Shown here: in pieces, positions 1-8,207 of the stretch
Position numbering within the stretch: the stretch's first letter is position 1
How the letters are laid out: each line of letters opens with the position of its first letter
Assembly: GCA_965657195.1 (NCBI GenBank)
Contig: CBFHNK010000004.1
Location: 1 to 58,390, forward strand
Direction of reading: 5' to 3'
Length of the DNA: 58,390 bases
Source: TMED14 sp965657195
GTDB lineage: Bacteria; Bacteroidota; Bacteroidia; Flavobacteriales; Schleiferiaceae
Position numbers and translations under genes: made by a program
The notes under the pieces: generated by a model
What the model was told of the DNA's origin: nothing
Database searches by the model: none
The model's input: the letters and a program-made list of their open reading frames with translations, nothing else

Positions 1-1139
1 TTCAAGAACGCGAGGGCCAGGCTCAAAAAGGCGGTAAAGCCCCAAAAATGCTCCCAATCCCAAGTGCTCGGGTACTGCTTTAAGATGGTGAGAAAGCCGC
101 CGGCCTCTTTATAGGCTCCGGTCTCGGGCTGAAACATCAACTTAATCTGGCGCGCGTACGACGATAGGGTTGAGACGGCGCGGTTCCATCCGTACGGAAT
201 CGCCGACAACCCGCTGTGGGTCTCGGTTTTCACCGGGAAGAATTCGGCCAGGTTGTCTTGGTAGTAGACTCCAATTTTACCTTCATCACTCACGGTCACG
301 GGCAAGTCGATGCGCTCACCGTCTCGGTCCACCGTGATGGTCACTTCTTGGCCCGCGAGGTCCGGAATCCGCTCGAGGTACTCGTCAAAATAGGTGAGCG
401 ACTCACCGTTTAGTGCCACGAGGGCGTCACCTTTGGCCATTCCGGCCTTTTCGGCGGGGCTGCCGGTCGCAAACTCTTTAACGACGTAGGGCACGCGCGG
501 AAACATCCACGGCGTCTTTTCTTCAATTGCCTTGGCCACAAACGCTTGGGTAATGGGCAAATCCACGCGTTCGCCGTCGCGGAGCACGGTAAGGCTAGAC
601 CCCGAACCCAGCAGCATTTCGACGCTGACTTCGTCAAAGCGCGCGATTTCGCGTCCGCCCACTGCGACCGGGACGTCGCCCGATTTCATGCTCATCGACT
701 GGGCCACCTCGGTAGCCCACACGCCGCCCTTGAGGTCGGCAGTATCCACGTACTTTTCGCCGTAGTAGGCGCCCATTCCGGCATAAATGACGACCGCGAC
801 AATGAAGTTCACGGTGACTCCGCCCAAAATGATGATGAGGCGCTGCCAGGGCTTTTTGCTGCGGTACTCGTAGGGCTTGGGCTCTTCGGCCAAGCCTTCG
901 GTGTCCATGGACTCGTCGACCATGCCCGCAATCTTGACGTACCCGCCGAGGGGCAGCCAGCCGATTCCGACTTCGGTTCCGCGAATGTTGGTTTTAAACA
1001 GCGAAAACCACGGGTTGAAAAATAGGTAAAACTTCTCGACACGGGTGCGAAAGGCGACGGCCGGAATAAAGTGGCCCAGCTCGTGGAGCACCACCAGCAG
1101 CGAGAGTCCGAGAATGAACTGCGAAATTTGAATCAACAT
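1..1139 (-). CDS. rseP: RseP-type site-2 zinc metalloprotease, C-terminus cut by window edge
   Basis: Intramembrane M50 metalloprotease that cleaves anti-sigma factors and leftover signal peptides within the inner membrane. The first membrane helix carries HELGH (H19, E20, H23), the zinc site and general base. A second helix (IIILGGVTVNFIVAVVIY) follows near residue 105. Two PDZ-like segments come next, each with the GDxPVxxxGxxI or GDALVALNG pattern. About 379 residues are visible with no stop before the left edge, so the last part with the third zinc ligand lies outside. The ATG at 1139 is preceded by a TACCTTTG box 8 nt upstream on the same strand. The neighbour to the right is divergent. 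Confidence 0.93.
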   Translation of the reverse strand, partial: MLIQISQFILGLSLLVVLHELGHFIPAVAFRTRVEKFYLFFNPWFSLFKTNIRGTEVGIGWLPLGGYVKIAGMVDESMDTEGLAEEPKPYEYRSKKPWQRLIIILGGVTVNFIVAVVIYAGMGAYYGEKYVDTADLKGGVWATEVAQSMSMKSGDVPVAVGGREIARFDEVSVEMLLGSGSSLTVLRDGERVDLPITQAFVAKAIEEKTPWMFPRVPYVVKEFATGSPAEKAGMAKGDALVALNGESLTYFDEYLERIPDLAGQEVTITVDRDGERIDLPVTVSDEGKIGVYYQDNLAEFFPVKTETHSGLSAIPYGWNRAVSTLSSYARQIKLMFQPETGAYKEAGGFLTILKQYPSTWDWEHFWGFTAFLSLALAFL

Positions 1140-1147
1140 AGCGGCGG

Positions 1148-1155
1148 CAAAGGTA
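1148..1155 (-). promoter_or_regulatory. TAnnTTTG promoter box of rseP
   Basis: TACCTTTG on the minus strand, 8 nt before the rseP ATG. It matches the Bacteroidota -7 element. Transcription would start within one or two bases of the start codon. Confidence 0.6.
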
Positions 1156-1173
1156 CAACCATCGTGCCTGCCG

Positions 1174-1181
1174 TACTTTTA
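1174..1181 (+). promoter_or_regulatory. TAnnTTTG-like box, 4 nt before the biotin carrier ATG
   Basis: TACTTTTA, one mismatch from TAnnTTTG, then 4 nt, then ATG at 1186. The same spacing recurs before many other genes here. Confidence 0.4.
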
Positions 1182-1185
1182 GGGC

Positions 1186-1656
1186 ATGCGTACGCACCAC
1201 GTCGGACCCCAGCAGTTTAGCTTCCCCCACGGCCTCGAGGGCTGGACCATTCAGCACATCGCGGGCCGCGAGTTTCGCATTCAGCGCGAAACCGTTACCA
1301 AAACCGCCTTTCTCGTTTCGTACGAGCCGGCCGCCAAGCGTTCTGCATGGTGGATCGACGGAGACGTGCACGAGGTTCGCTCGCTTCGCCCCATTGACGC
1401 CCTGCTCGACGAGCTCGGAATGGCCGCTACGACCGCCAAAGGCCTTGACGTACTGGTGGCTCCGATGCCCGGCCTCGTGCTGCGGGTGGATGCCACCGAA
1501 GGTTCCGAGGTCGAACAAGGTCAAACCCTGCTCGTGCTCGAGGCCATGAAGATGGAAAACAACCTCAAGAGCCCGGCCGCCGGCCAAGTCGCCGAGGTGT
1601 TCGTCACGGCGGGACAGGCGGTTGAGAAGGGCGCCCCCCTATTGCGCTTCGTGTAA
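1186..1656 (+). CDS. Biotin carboxyl carrier (biotin/lipoyl attachment) protein
   Basis: A 156-residue protein with a C-terminal biotinyl domain. The domain holds the APMPG turn (residues 92-96) and the biotinylation loop EAMKMEN, in which K122 is the expected biotinylated lysine. It probably serves as the carrier subunit of an acyl-CoA carboxylase (propionyl-CoA or acetyl-CoA type). The N-terminal half, with the segment VSYEPAAKRSAWWIDG, resembles the linker region of carriers related to decarboxylases and methylmalonyl-CoA carboxylases rather than classic AccB. No carboxylase subunit is adjacent, so the partner enzyme cannot be named from this window. It is transcribed alone, divergently from rseP, and ends before an inverted repeat. 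Confidence 0.85.
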   Translation: MRTHHVGPQQFSFPHGLEGWTIQHIAGREFRIQRETVTKTAFLVSYEPAAKRSAWWIDGDVHEVRSLRPIDALLDELGMAATTAKGLDVLVAPMPGLVLRVDATEGSEVEQGQTLLVLEAMKMENNLKSPAAGQVAEVFVTAGQAVEKGAPLLRFV

Positions 1657-1664
1657 AAAAAGTA

Positions 1665-1720
1665 AAATCCGGTTATACCCGGATGCCTTGCCCTGGACCC
1701 GTTCGGTTATAACCGGATTT
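1665..1720. terminator. Long inverted repeat downstream of the biotin carrier gene
   Basis: AAATCCGGTTATA (1665-1677) and its perfect reverse complement TATAACCGGATTT (1708-1720), separated by 30 nt, followed by a short T run at 1726-1730. It lies between two convergent genes and can act as a rightward terminator. The 30-nt loop is long for a simple terminator. Confidence 0.5.
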
Positions 1721-1737
1721 CAAAATTTTTCTTGAGC

Positions 1738-1765
1738 AAAAAAAACGGCTCCCCGAGGGGAGCCG
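1738..1765 (-). terminator. Rho-independent terminator of the TonB receptor gene
   Basis: Perfect 8-bp stem CGGCTCCC/GGGAGCCG (1746-1765) with a CGAG loop. On the minus strand it is followed by a run of eight T. It lies 22 nt past the stop of the receptor gene. Confidence 0.9.
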
Positions 1766-1787
1766 CTTCATTTCTAAGCGTTTGACC

Positions 1788-4367
1788 TTAGAAGGCGTAC
1801 TTGAGTGACGCGTTCCAAGTGCGGCCAAAACCAAACCATACCATGTTGCGCACGTCGACACCATTCCATGTAGCTGAATTCGCATCAGCGTGGATGTTCG
1901 TCTTAGACTCAGCAATGTACTTGGTATCGAGAAGGTTGTTCACGTTCACGCGGAGGCTCCACTTTTCGCCGAGGCGAGCGGTAGTTCCGAAATCAACCAA
2001 CGAGTATGCAGGAAGCTTCAACGCACCTAAGTTGTCGTCTGACTTGAACGTGTTGTCAGTGATGTTGTACGAAGCGTACAAGTTGTCAAAGAAGCGGAAG
2101 CCCAAATCAAAGTTGAACTTGCCCACGCGGTAGTCAGCGTTCAGGGCAGAAGTAAACTGCGCAGCGTCGCCAACTTTAACACCCTCCATGTACAGAGTGC
2201 CCTCACCAACTTGGTTGTTGTTCTCGTCAAATACGGTGGCCGTGAAGTCCTTGGTGTACTCCCAGTTGCCGGCAGAAACCATAGCTTGGAACTTCAGGTC
2301 ACGTGACGCACGATAGGTTGCCTCGAGTTCAAGACCGTTGTGTACCACGTCGATGTCCTTGAATTGTGCGGTTCCGTCGACACCCGTGGCACTCAAGAGT
2401 GACGTGGTGATGAAGCGGTTACCCCATGTTGTAGAGTACAGGTTCACATTGGCAGTCAACTTGTTGTTTACGTAACCGTATCCAAGCTCCAACGAACGAA
2501 TTTGCTCGTTCTGCAGGTCGGGGTTGATGTCGTTGGCGTAGCCAGGGAATACTGCATCAAACAATGGCTGGCGAGAAATCACACCGGCGTTGGCAAAAAC
2601 GTTCATGTGCTCGTTGATGTTGAAGTTGGCACCACCCTTGACGTAACCGCCGAGTTGGTTTTGAACTTCAGAAATCGGATTGTTAGGCTGGTCAAAGAAG
2701 TCTTCGCGCTGGAACGACTGGTTCGAAGCACCTGCCTGTACGACAGCCGTAAGCTTAGTTGTAGCGTACTCGACGAGTCCGTTTACACCCTGCCAGCCCA
2801 CGAGACCGTTGTTAAAGTAGTCGATCTTCGGGGCGTCAAGTCCCGTTGGATTGAATGGCGTAGCCTCAATGGTCGTATTCACGATGGTTCCGAGTGAGTT
2901 CCTGTTGCCTGTTGAGTAGTACCCGTCAAGACCCATCAGGTGGTTCATTGAGCGGTAGTGGTAGCCTTTGTACGTGCGGAGGTCCACACCGATCGAGGTG
3001 CGGAGCTTGCCAATCTTGCCTTCAAGGTTTGAGATCACGCCGTACCAGTCGTGTGAGTTCATCGAAGCGCGGCGGATCAACACTGCACGGTTGACATTGC
3101 TGTCGCGGAATCCATTTGAACCAATCAGCTGGCCTTGGAAGGCAGAGATTCCACCGGTGTACGGGTTGGTCGTGCTTTGGTTGATTGCAACGGCTGCGTC
3201 AAAATCAACTTGGCCCTTGTATTCACCCTCGGTAAAGCGCGTTCCGCGACCATCTAAGAGGTACTGCTGCGTCAAGTCCTTATTGAAAGGGAAGAAGTCG
3301 AGGTCGGCGTTACGGAAGTTTCCACCGCGGGGGCCTGTGCCACCTCCGCGTCCTGCGGAACCATAGACTGAGGTGTTAAGCTTCCAATTTGAATTGATCG
3401 CGTAATCCCAGTTGAACGTAGCCAATGGCTTGTTGTAGAAGTTGCGGCGCATGCTGAACTCTTGGTTTACATCGTCGATGGTCATACGTCCAGCGTCGGT
3501 GTTCCAACGGCGGTCGATGTCTTCGTCGCTAAGGTCACCGGCAGTCAGACCTACGGGGTTGTCGCTAGCCGCGGTTCCGAAGTTCATGTAGTCACGAACT
3601 GAAACAAATGCATCACGCTGGTGGTGCCACTGGCCTGCACCAATGAACGACAGATTTACTGAGTGCTTCGAGCCTTTCGGAGCGTACCCCACAGCGCCGA
3701 AGTAGGTCCAGCCTTCGCCTGCGGTGCCGTAGGCGTATCCGTTACCCACCCAACGAGACAGAAGGAATGAAGATGCCCATCCGCTCTTGCTCTTGCCGGT
3801 GTTAACCACAGCCGAAGTCTTGAAGTAGCCGTTGTTACCCACCGTCTGCGATACAGATCCACCTTTCTTAAGCTCAGCGGCTTTGGTGAAGATCGAAACG
3901 GTTCCGCCCACTGAAGGCACCGCAAGTCGTGAAGCGCCCAAACCGCGCTGGATCTGGATTCCGCTAGCCACGTCGGTAAGTCCTTGCCAGTTAGACCAGT
4001 ACACCCAACCGTTTTCCATATCGTTGACCGGCTGGCCATTGATCAAGAACGAAGTGTTGCGCTGGTCAAAGCCGCGCAGGTTCATGCGCGAATCACCGTA
4101 GCCACCACCCTGACGGGTTACGTACACACCAGGAGTGCGGCTCATAATCTCAGGGAATTCAAGGTTTCCGATTTTCACCGAAATTTCCGCTGGAGTAATC
4201 GTGGACACCGCAACCGGCGTTTCACGAGTCTTAGCAATGTCGATTACGCCCGAAGTAACAACCACCTCATCGAGTTGGTCGTACATGGACGTATCGGCTG
4301 CATTTTGAGCGTAAGATGTTGCCGTGGCAATGACTACACTCGCAAGGGTCAATAGTTTGTTCATCAT
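1788..4367 (-). CDS. TonB-dependent outer-membrane receptor (FecA-like)
   Basis: An 859-residue outer-membrane gated channel for active uptake driven by TonB. It has a signal peptide of about 20 residues ending SYAQ. A plug domain starts near residue 33 with the phrase DEVVVTSG. A long beta-barrel follows and ends in the aromatic C-terminus KYAF expected by the BAM machinery. There is no N-terminal carboxypeptidase-like domain and no SusD partner, so polysaccharide uptake is unlikely; iron chelates or small organic ligands are more plausible. The substrate cannot be read from the sequence. A TAACTTTG promoter box lies 26 nt upstream and a strong terminator follows. The second codon is also ATG. 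Confidence 0.9.
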   Translation of the reverse strand: MMNKLLTLASVVIATATSYAQNAADTSMYDQLDEVVVTSGVIDIAKTRETPVAVSTITPAEISVKIGNLEFPEIMSRTPGVYVTRQGGGYGDSRMNLRGFDQRNTSFLINGQPVNDMENGWVYWSNWQGLTDVASGIQIQRGLGASRLAVPSVGGTVSIFTKAAELKKGGSVSQTVGNNGYFKTSAVVNTGKSKSGWASSFLLSRWVGNGYAYGTAGEGWTYFGAVGYAPKGSKHSVNLSFIGAGQWHHQRDAFVSVRDYMNFGTAASDNPVGLTAGDLSDEDIDRRWNTDAGRMTIDDVNQEFSMRRNFYNKPLATFNWDYAINSNWKLNTSVYGSAGRGGGTGPRGGNFRNADLDFFPFNKDLTQQYLLDGRGTRFTEGEYKGQVDFDAAVAINQSTTNPYTGGISAFQGQLIGSNGFRDSNVNRAVLIRRASMNSHDWYGVISNLEGKIGKLRTSIGVDLRTYKGYHYRSMNHLMGLDGYYSTGNRNSLGTIVNTTIEATPFNPTGLDAPKIDYFNNGLVGWQGVNGLVEYATTKLTAVVQAGASNQSFQREDFFDQPNNPISEVQNQLGGYVKGGANFNINEHMNVFANAGVISRQPLFDAVFPGYANDINPDLQNEQIRSLELGYGYVNNKLTANVNLYSTTWGNRFITTSLLSATGVDGTAQFKDIDVVHNGLELEATYRASRDLKFQAMVSAGNWEYTKDFTATVFDENNNQVGEGTLYMEGVKVGDAAQFTSALNADYRVGKFNFDLGFRFFDNLYASYNITDNTFKSDDNLGALKLPAYSLVDFGTTARLGEKWSLRVNVNNLLDTKYIAESKTNIHADANSATWNGVDVRNMVWFGFGRTWNASLKYAF

Positions 4368-4393
4368 GCGTTTTAATTATATAGATGATAAGA

Positions 4394-4401
4394 CAAAGTT
4401 A
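4394..4401 (-). promoter_or_regulatory. TAnnTTTG promoter box of the TonB receptor
   Basis: TAACTTTG on the minus strand, 26 nt before the ATG. It predicts a leader of about 20 nt, rich in A and T. Confidence 0.6.
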
Positions 4402-4480
4402 ATCACCTCATCCATTTAAAACGTGTTAAACCTCCGTAACCAGTTTGTTTAATCAACTGGTAATCAACGTTAAATTAACG

Positions 4481-4840
4481 TTAAATCCAGTCTTCGAGGT
4501 CGCGCCGGTCGCGCTTTGTGGGACGCCCAAGACCTTGATTTCGCTGAAGTTTTCGAGACAAGTCGAGGAGTTCGCGCTTCTCAATTTCTTCAGGAGACGT
4601 AACCTCGCGCATCAAGTTTTCAACAAGCGCGGCCCCCACGCGAGTGCGCGGAAGGCCTAAAATTTCAAAGCTTCGCGTATACCCGGTAAAGCGCAAAACC
4701 AGCACTTCGCCTGGCTTGACGTCGCGGCTGGCTTTGATCTCGGTTCCGCCAATACTAACCTGACCCGAACGCAGCGCCTCGGCAGCGGTTGCGCGGGTTT
4801 TGAAGAGCCGAACCGCCCACAGGTAGACGTCGGCCCGCAC
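4481..4840 (-). CDS. S4-domain RNA-binding protein, HslR (Hsp15) family
   Basis: A 119-residue protein consisting of an S4 RNA-binding fold at residues 1-60 (RADVYLWAVRLFKTRATA, then SIGGTEIKASRDVKPGE) plus a basic C-terminal tail. In E. coli, Hsp15 rescues stalled 50S subunits carrying nascent chains. The length and the tail rich in K and R fit this family. The start lies 3 nt after the stop of the PfkB gene, so the two are co-transcribed. Confidence 0.85.
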   Translation of the reverse strand: MRADVYLWAVRLFKTRATAAEALRSGQVSIGGTEIKASRDVKPGEVLVLRFTGYTRSFEILGLPRTRVGAALVENLMREVTSPEEIEKRELLDLSRKLQRNQGLGRPTKRDRRDLEDWI

Positions 4841-4843
4841 GGT

Positions 4844-5758
4844 TTAGCCTACTTGAATCAGCTGTGAGAAGTCGGCGCGGCGGGCGCGAATGGCCTCGTC
4901 GGTCAAATCCATCATGCGCTCGGGACCAAAGGCCTCCACACAGAAGCTGGCCATGGTCGCGGCATACATGAGTCCGCGCTTCATGCTGTCAAAGCTGAAG
5001 TCGCCCACGCTGTCGAGGTAACCTACAAATCCGCCTGCAAACGTGTCGCCGGCACCCGTGGGGTCAACCACGTCGGCCAGCGGAAGCGCCGGAGCAAAGA
5101 AGATCTCATCATTTTCGCCAAACAGCAACGCGCCGTGCTCGCCCTTTTTCAGGATGAGGATTTTGGGTCCCATTGCGCGGATGGCGCGGGCCGCCTTGAC
5201 GAGGTTGTGCTCGCCGCTGAGCTGGCGCGCTTCTTCGTCGTTCACGGTCAGCACGTCCACCTTGGTCAGCATTTTGCGCAGGTCCTCGGGTGTGTTTTCA
5301 ATCCACAGGTTCATGGTGTCCATCACCACCAGCTTGGGGCGGGTCGGAAGCTGTTCCACCACACTCATCTGAATCGCCGGAACCAGGTTGCCCAGCATCA
5401 GCACGTCGCAGTTCTTGGCGGAATCCGGAACTTTTGGGTTAAAATGCTCGAGCACGTTGAGCTGGGTGTCCAACGTGTCCCGGCTGTTCATGTCCAGGTG
5501 GTACTTGCCCTTCCAGAAAAACGTCTTTTGGCCGGCCATTACTTCAAGTCCTTCGGTGCGGACGTGGTGGCGGTTGAGCATGTCGATGTGGGCTTGCTCA
5601 AAGTCTTCTCCAACCACCGAAACCAGGTGTACAGGTTTGGTCAAGTAGCTAGCACTCAGCCCAATGTAGGTGGCAGATCCACCAAGGATTCGTTCGCGAA
5701 CCCCGAATGGGGTCTCTAGTCCGTCGTAGGCAACCGTGCCAATTACCAGTACACTCAT
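4844..5758 (-). CDS. PfkB-family sugar/nucleoside kinase
   Basis: A 304-residue ribokinase-type kinase. The signature DPTGAGDTFAGG (residues 232-243) carries the catalytic base D238 and the anion hole. The N-terminal part has the GG-x-ATY motif (residues 26-31) that shapes the substrate pocket. Close Bacteroidota relatives are annotated only as PfkB family, and some resemble adenosine kinase, so the substrate is uncertain. It heads a two-gene unit with the S4 protein. Promoter box TATCTTTG lies 19 nt upstream. Confidence 0.87.
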   Translation of the reverse strand: MSVLVIGTVAYDGLETPFGVRERILGGSATYIGLSASYLTKPVHLVSVVGEDFEQAHIDMLNRHHVRTEGLEVMAGQKTFFWKGKYHLDMNSRDTLDTQLNVLEHFNPKVPDSAKNCDVLMLGNLVPAIQMSVVEQLPTRPKLVVMDTMNLWIENTPEDLRKMLTKVDVLTVNDEEARQLSGEHNLVKAARAIRAMGPKILILKKGEHGALLFGENDEIFFAPALPLADVVDPTGAGDTFAGGFVGYLDSVGDFSFDSMKRGLMYAATMASFCVEAFGPERMMDLTDEAIRARRADFSQLIQVG

Positions 5759-5777
5759 GTTTTCTAGGTTTTACCGG

Positions 5778-5785
5778 CAAAGATA
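5778..5785 (-). promoter_or_regulatory. TAnnTTTG promoter box of the PfkB kinase
   Basis: TATCTTTG on the minus strand, 19 nt before the ATG at 5758. No clear -33 TTTG was found. Confidence 0.6.
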
Positions 5786-5822
5786 CCGGCCTTTGGCTCT
5801 TGCTAGGATGGCTTGCGCGTCG

Positions 5823-5830
5823 TATTATTG
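5823..5830 (+). promoter_or_regulatory. Possible promoter of tRNA-Asn
   Basis: TATTATTG, one mismatch from TAnnTTTG, 20 nt before the mature tRNA 5' end, with a TTG 20 nt further upstream. Confidence 0.35.
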
Positions 5831-5850
5831 CAGCCCTTTTTACAGGAAAT

Positions 5851-5924
5851 TCCTCCTTAGCTCAGTTGGTTAGAGCATCTGACTGTTAATCAGAGGGTCG
5901 CTGGTTCAAGTCCAGCAGGAGGAG
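5851..5924 (+). tRNA. tRNA-Asn(GTT)
   Basis: Complete cloverleaf of 74 nt. The acceptor stem TCCTCCT pairs with AGGAGGA and G73 is the discriminator. The anticodon loop CTGTTAA places GTT at 5885-5887 between stems TCTGA and TCAGA. The T loop is GGTTCAAGTCC. The CCA end is not encoded. Confidence 0.97.
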
Positions 5925-5930
5925 CCCCAC

Positions 5931-5959
5931 AAACCCCGCCAGTGATGGTGGGGTTTTTT
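5931..5959 (+). terminator. Terminator after tRNA-Asn
   Basis: Stem AAACCCCGCC / GGTGGGGTTT of 10 bp with one G-T wobble and a 6-nt loop, followed directly by TTT. Confidence 0.9.
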
Positions 5960-6142
5960 GTTGATTATTAGGTGGTTACAGTAAAATTATTGGATTGCAA
6001 GGGTTGAAGATCATTTATTTGTTGAAGCTGTCAAATTACGATATCGCCAATAAAAGCTCGCCTCTCGAACCAGATGGAGGTAAAATCTTAGTTGGTATTC
6101 ATTGGTCGGGCCCGTTGGCAATCCCTCGGTTTTTGTACCTTC

Positions 6143-6376
6143 ATGCTTCAAAGAATTTACATGTACCAAGCGCTAGTAATTGACCGTGAAAACTGCAGCA
6201 TACAAGGTGTGGTCTTTCCTAATCTTACGGTTCTTGAGGAAACTGCGCACGCAATAGGTAGTAACATGTTCGAAGGTTTCATCCCTACAGCCAAGTCTAT
6301 ATCGCTCATTCGGGACTACATTCTTGGAGAACTCAGCCTTCAAGAGCTCATGCTCATTAATAAGCCGTCAGAATAG
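6143..6376 (+). CDS. Orphan VbhA-like antitoxin (Fic inhibitory helix)
   Basis: A small protein of about 77 residues; ATG at 6161 would give 71. Its C-terminal half contains SNMFEG followed by FIPTAKSISLIRDYILGELS, then LQEL. This matches the Fic inhibitory motif [ST]xxxE[GN] and the layout of VbhA-type antitoxins, in which the glutamate of the helix blocks ATP binding by a partner Fic AMP-transferase. In known operons the toxin gene follows directly. Here the next gene is unrelated and no Fic motif (HPFxxGNG) was seen nearby. It may be a leftover of a lost toxin-antitoxin pair or an antidote to an external toxin. A TACCTTCA box sits at 6136-6143. Confidence 0.6.
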   Translation: MLQRIYMYQALVIDRENCSIQGVVFPNLTVLEETAHAIGSNMFEGFIPTAKSISLIRDYILGELSLQELMLINKPSE

Positions 6377-6448
6377 AAACTACTAATGGGCGGCCTCGTG
6401 TTTGTCGCCCTCCTGTTGAGGGATCTATTTTAATCCGCGTCTGAACGT

Positions 6449-6778
6449 ATGTACATCTCCATTACCGGCCTCCGCCCCAAGGGGATTGTCGGAACCATTC
6501 GATTTTGGGCATTAGCCATTCCTTCATTTCGCCAGGCCCAGCAGGCCAAGGGCAATCTGTTTTGCGAAGTTCTGCGCATCAAAAACTACCAGTGCACGCT
6601 CACAGCCTGGTCGAGCCGCGAAGCCATGCTTGACTACTTGCGCAGCGAAACCCACCTCAAGGCAATGAAGGCGTTCCCAAAAATCGCCACCGGCAAATCC
6701 TATGGAACTGAGGCGGAATCCGTTCCGTCATGGGACGAAGCTTATGCGCTCCTGATTCAGCTAGGGCGCGACCACTAG
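6449..6778 (+). CDS. Small protein, probably dimeric alpha-beta barrel (monooxygenase-like fold)
   Basis: A 109-residue soluble protein, not recognised with certainty. The order of a beta strand, the helix RFWALAIPSFRQAQQAKGN, the strand FCEVLRIKNYQCTLTAWSS, the helix REAMLDYLRSETHLKAMKAF and a short end fits the antibiotic-biosynthesis-monooxygenase / DUF3291 fold. In those families a helix with H-x3-M-K follows a strand ending in TxW. No catalytic residue can be assigned. It stands alone between the antitoxin-like gene and a T9SS cargo gene. Confidence 0.6.
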   Translation: MYISITGLRPKGIVGTIRFWALAIPSFRQAQQAKGNLFCEVLRIKNYQCTLTAWSSREAMLDYLRSETHLKAMKAFPKIATGKSYGTEAESVPSWDEAYALLIQLGRDH

Positions 6779-6920
6779 GGATTTAGGGCGGATCCTGCCC
6801 AAAAACAATCCCAACAACCGCAGACTTAAGAAATCACTTATCTTAGTGGATTCACGGCGTCCGCGCCCTTATTCCAACTGCGCTGTACTCCTATCCGAAG
6901 CCTGCGCTCAACCTAAACTG

Positions 6921-8165
6921 ATGCGCAAGCTCTACTCCTCTCTATTCACCATTGCCGCAACGGCTGCGATGGCCCAAAGCCTTCCGTTCAACTTTGAATC
7001 TGCCACCGCAGGCATGGTCGGCTACGACGGGGCGACGTTCACGATCGTTCCAAACCCCAGTACCACCGGAAACAGCAGCGCCAACGTGGCCAAAATTGTC
7101 AAAGTCAATGTGGCTGACCAGTGGGCCGGAGGCAAAATCACGGGCGTAACCTCGCTCGACTTTTCGGCGGCAAGCACCAGCGTGCTTTCAATGGACGTCT
7201 ACACGACCGAGCCCGTCGGAACCGTCATCAAAATCAAGCTCGAGGCTCCGTACACTGGCGAAGTCGATGCCGTGACCACCGTATCGGGCGCTTGGCACAC
7301 CCTGTTGTTTGACTTTGGCATCCCCGCCTGCACGGGCAGCACGGACCTAGTCATCATGCCGCAGCCATTCACCAACGGCGGCGGAACCACGTTCTACGTC
7401 GACAACATCCTGCAAATCGCGGGCGGAATCGCCACCCCACTCGCCGGACTGCCCATCACCTTTGAAGCGGGAGCGACCACCGACCACTTTTTTAGCTTCG
7501 AAAGCGCGGTACTGACCGTGGTCGCGAATCCGCACCAGAACGCGGGCAACACCAGCGCGAACGTGGCCAAACTCGTGCGCCACCGAGGCGCTCCGTTCGG
7601 CGGAAGCAAAATCACCTTCGCCAACCCAATCGACTTCGCGACCCACACGGTGCTCACCATGAAGGTCTGGACCTCTGCCCCCATCGGAACCAACGTGACC
7701 CTCAAAACCGAGAAGCCATTTTGGGGCGTTGAACGCAGTGTGCAAACCACCAAAACCGGCGAATGGGAGACCCTGTCGTTCGATTTTGCCGGCTCACTGA
7801 GCGACATGCCCACGTTGACCTTCTTGTTTGACTTTGCGGCGGGAAGTACCAACGTCGGAGACGGTTCCGCCAACTCAACCTTCTTCTTTGACGATGTGAA
7901 GTACGCGGCGATTCCGCTTTCAAATGACGAATTGGCCTTGCTCAATGCGCTGCGCGTAACGCCCAACCCCACCTTGGACCGCTGGACTTTTAGCGCGGGC
8001 ATGCCCGTTCGCATCGAGCTTTGCGACCTTCAGGGCAAAGTACTTGCCGTAGCTGAGGGCACAGAGAATGTGGTCGTGGACGCCGCCAACCTGCCCTCAG
8101 GCATCTACATTGCGCGCATTCATTCTGGCGAAACCGTGATTTCGCAGCGCGTAGCTAAACACTAA
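6921..8165 (+). CDS. Secreted protein with two tandem jelly-roll-like repeats and T9SS type A sorting domain
   Basis: A 414-residue exported protein. The signal peptide (MRKLYSSLFTIAATAAMAQS) fixes the start at 6921 rather than the open frame upstream. The mature part holds two similar units of about 150-180 residues. Each begins FNFESA or ITFEAG, contains NxSANVAK and GGKIT-type segments, and ends YVDNI or FFDDV, typical of carbohydrate-binding jelly-roll folds. The end (VTPNPTLDRWTF ... LPSGIYIARI) is a T9SS type A sorting domain, so it is exported to the surface or medium by the T9SS. No catalytic domain is present, and binding of a glycan is only inferred. Confidence 0.8.
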   Translation: MRKLYSSLFTIAATAAMAQSLPFNFESATAGMVGYDGATFTIVPNPSTTGNSSANVAKIVKVNVADQWAGGKITGVTSLDFSAASTSVLSMDVYTTEPVGTVIKIKLEAPYTGEVDAVTTVSGAWHTLLFDFGIPACTGSTDLVIMPQPFTNGGGTTFYVDNILQIAGGIATPLAGLPITFEAGATTDHFFSFESAVLTVVANPHQNAGNTSANVAKLVRHRGAPFGGSKITFANPIDFATHTVLTMKVWTSAPIGTNVTLKTEKPFWGVERSVQTTKTGEWETLSFDFAGSLSDMPTLTFLFDFAAGSTNVGDGSANSTFFFDDVKYAAIPLSNDELALLNALRVTPNPTLDRWTFSAGMPVRIELCDLQGKVLAVAEGTENVVVDAANLPSGIYIARIHSGETVISQRVAKH

Positions 8166-8195
8166 CTATGCCGGTGGAAGTAGTCGCGTGTCGGC

Positions 8196-8203
8196 TACCT
8201 TCA
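8196..8203 (+). promoter_or_regulatory. Degenerate -7 box, 4 nt before the luciferase-like gene
   Basis: TACCTTCA followed by 4 nt and ATG at 8208. It is two mismatches from TAnnTTTG but at the spacing seen elsewhere. Confidence 0.3.
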
Positions 8204-8207
8204 CCCC

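Noticed and set aside
5995..6183. A 62-codon frame overlapping the antitoxin-like gene
   Set aside because: No recognisable features and overlaps a better candidate in another frame.
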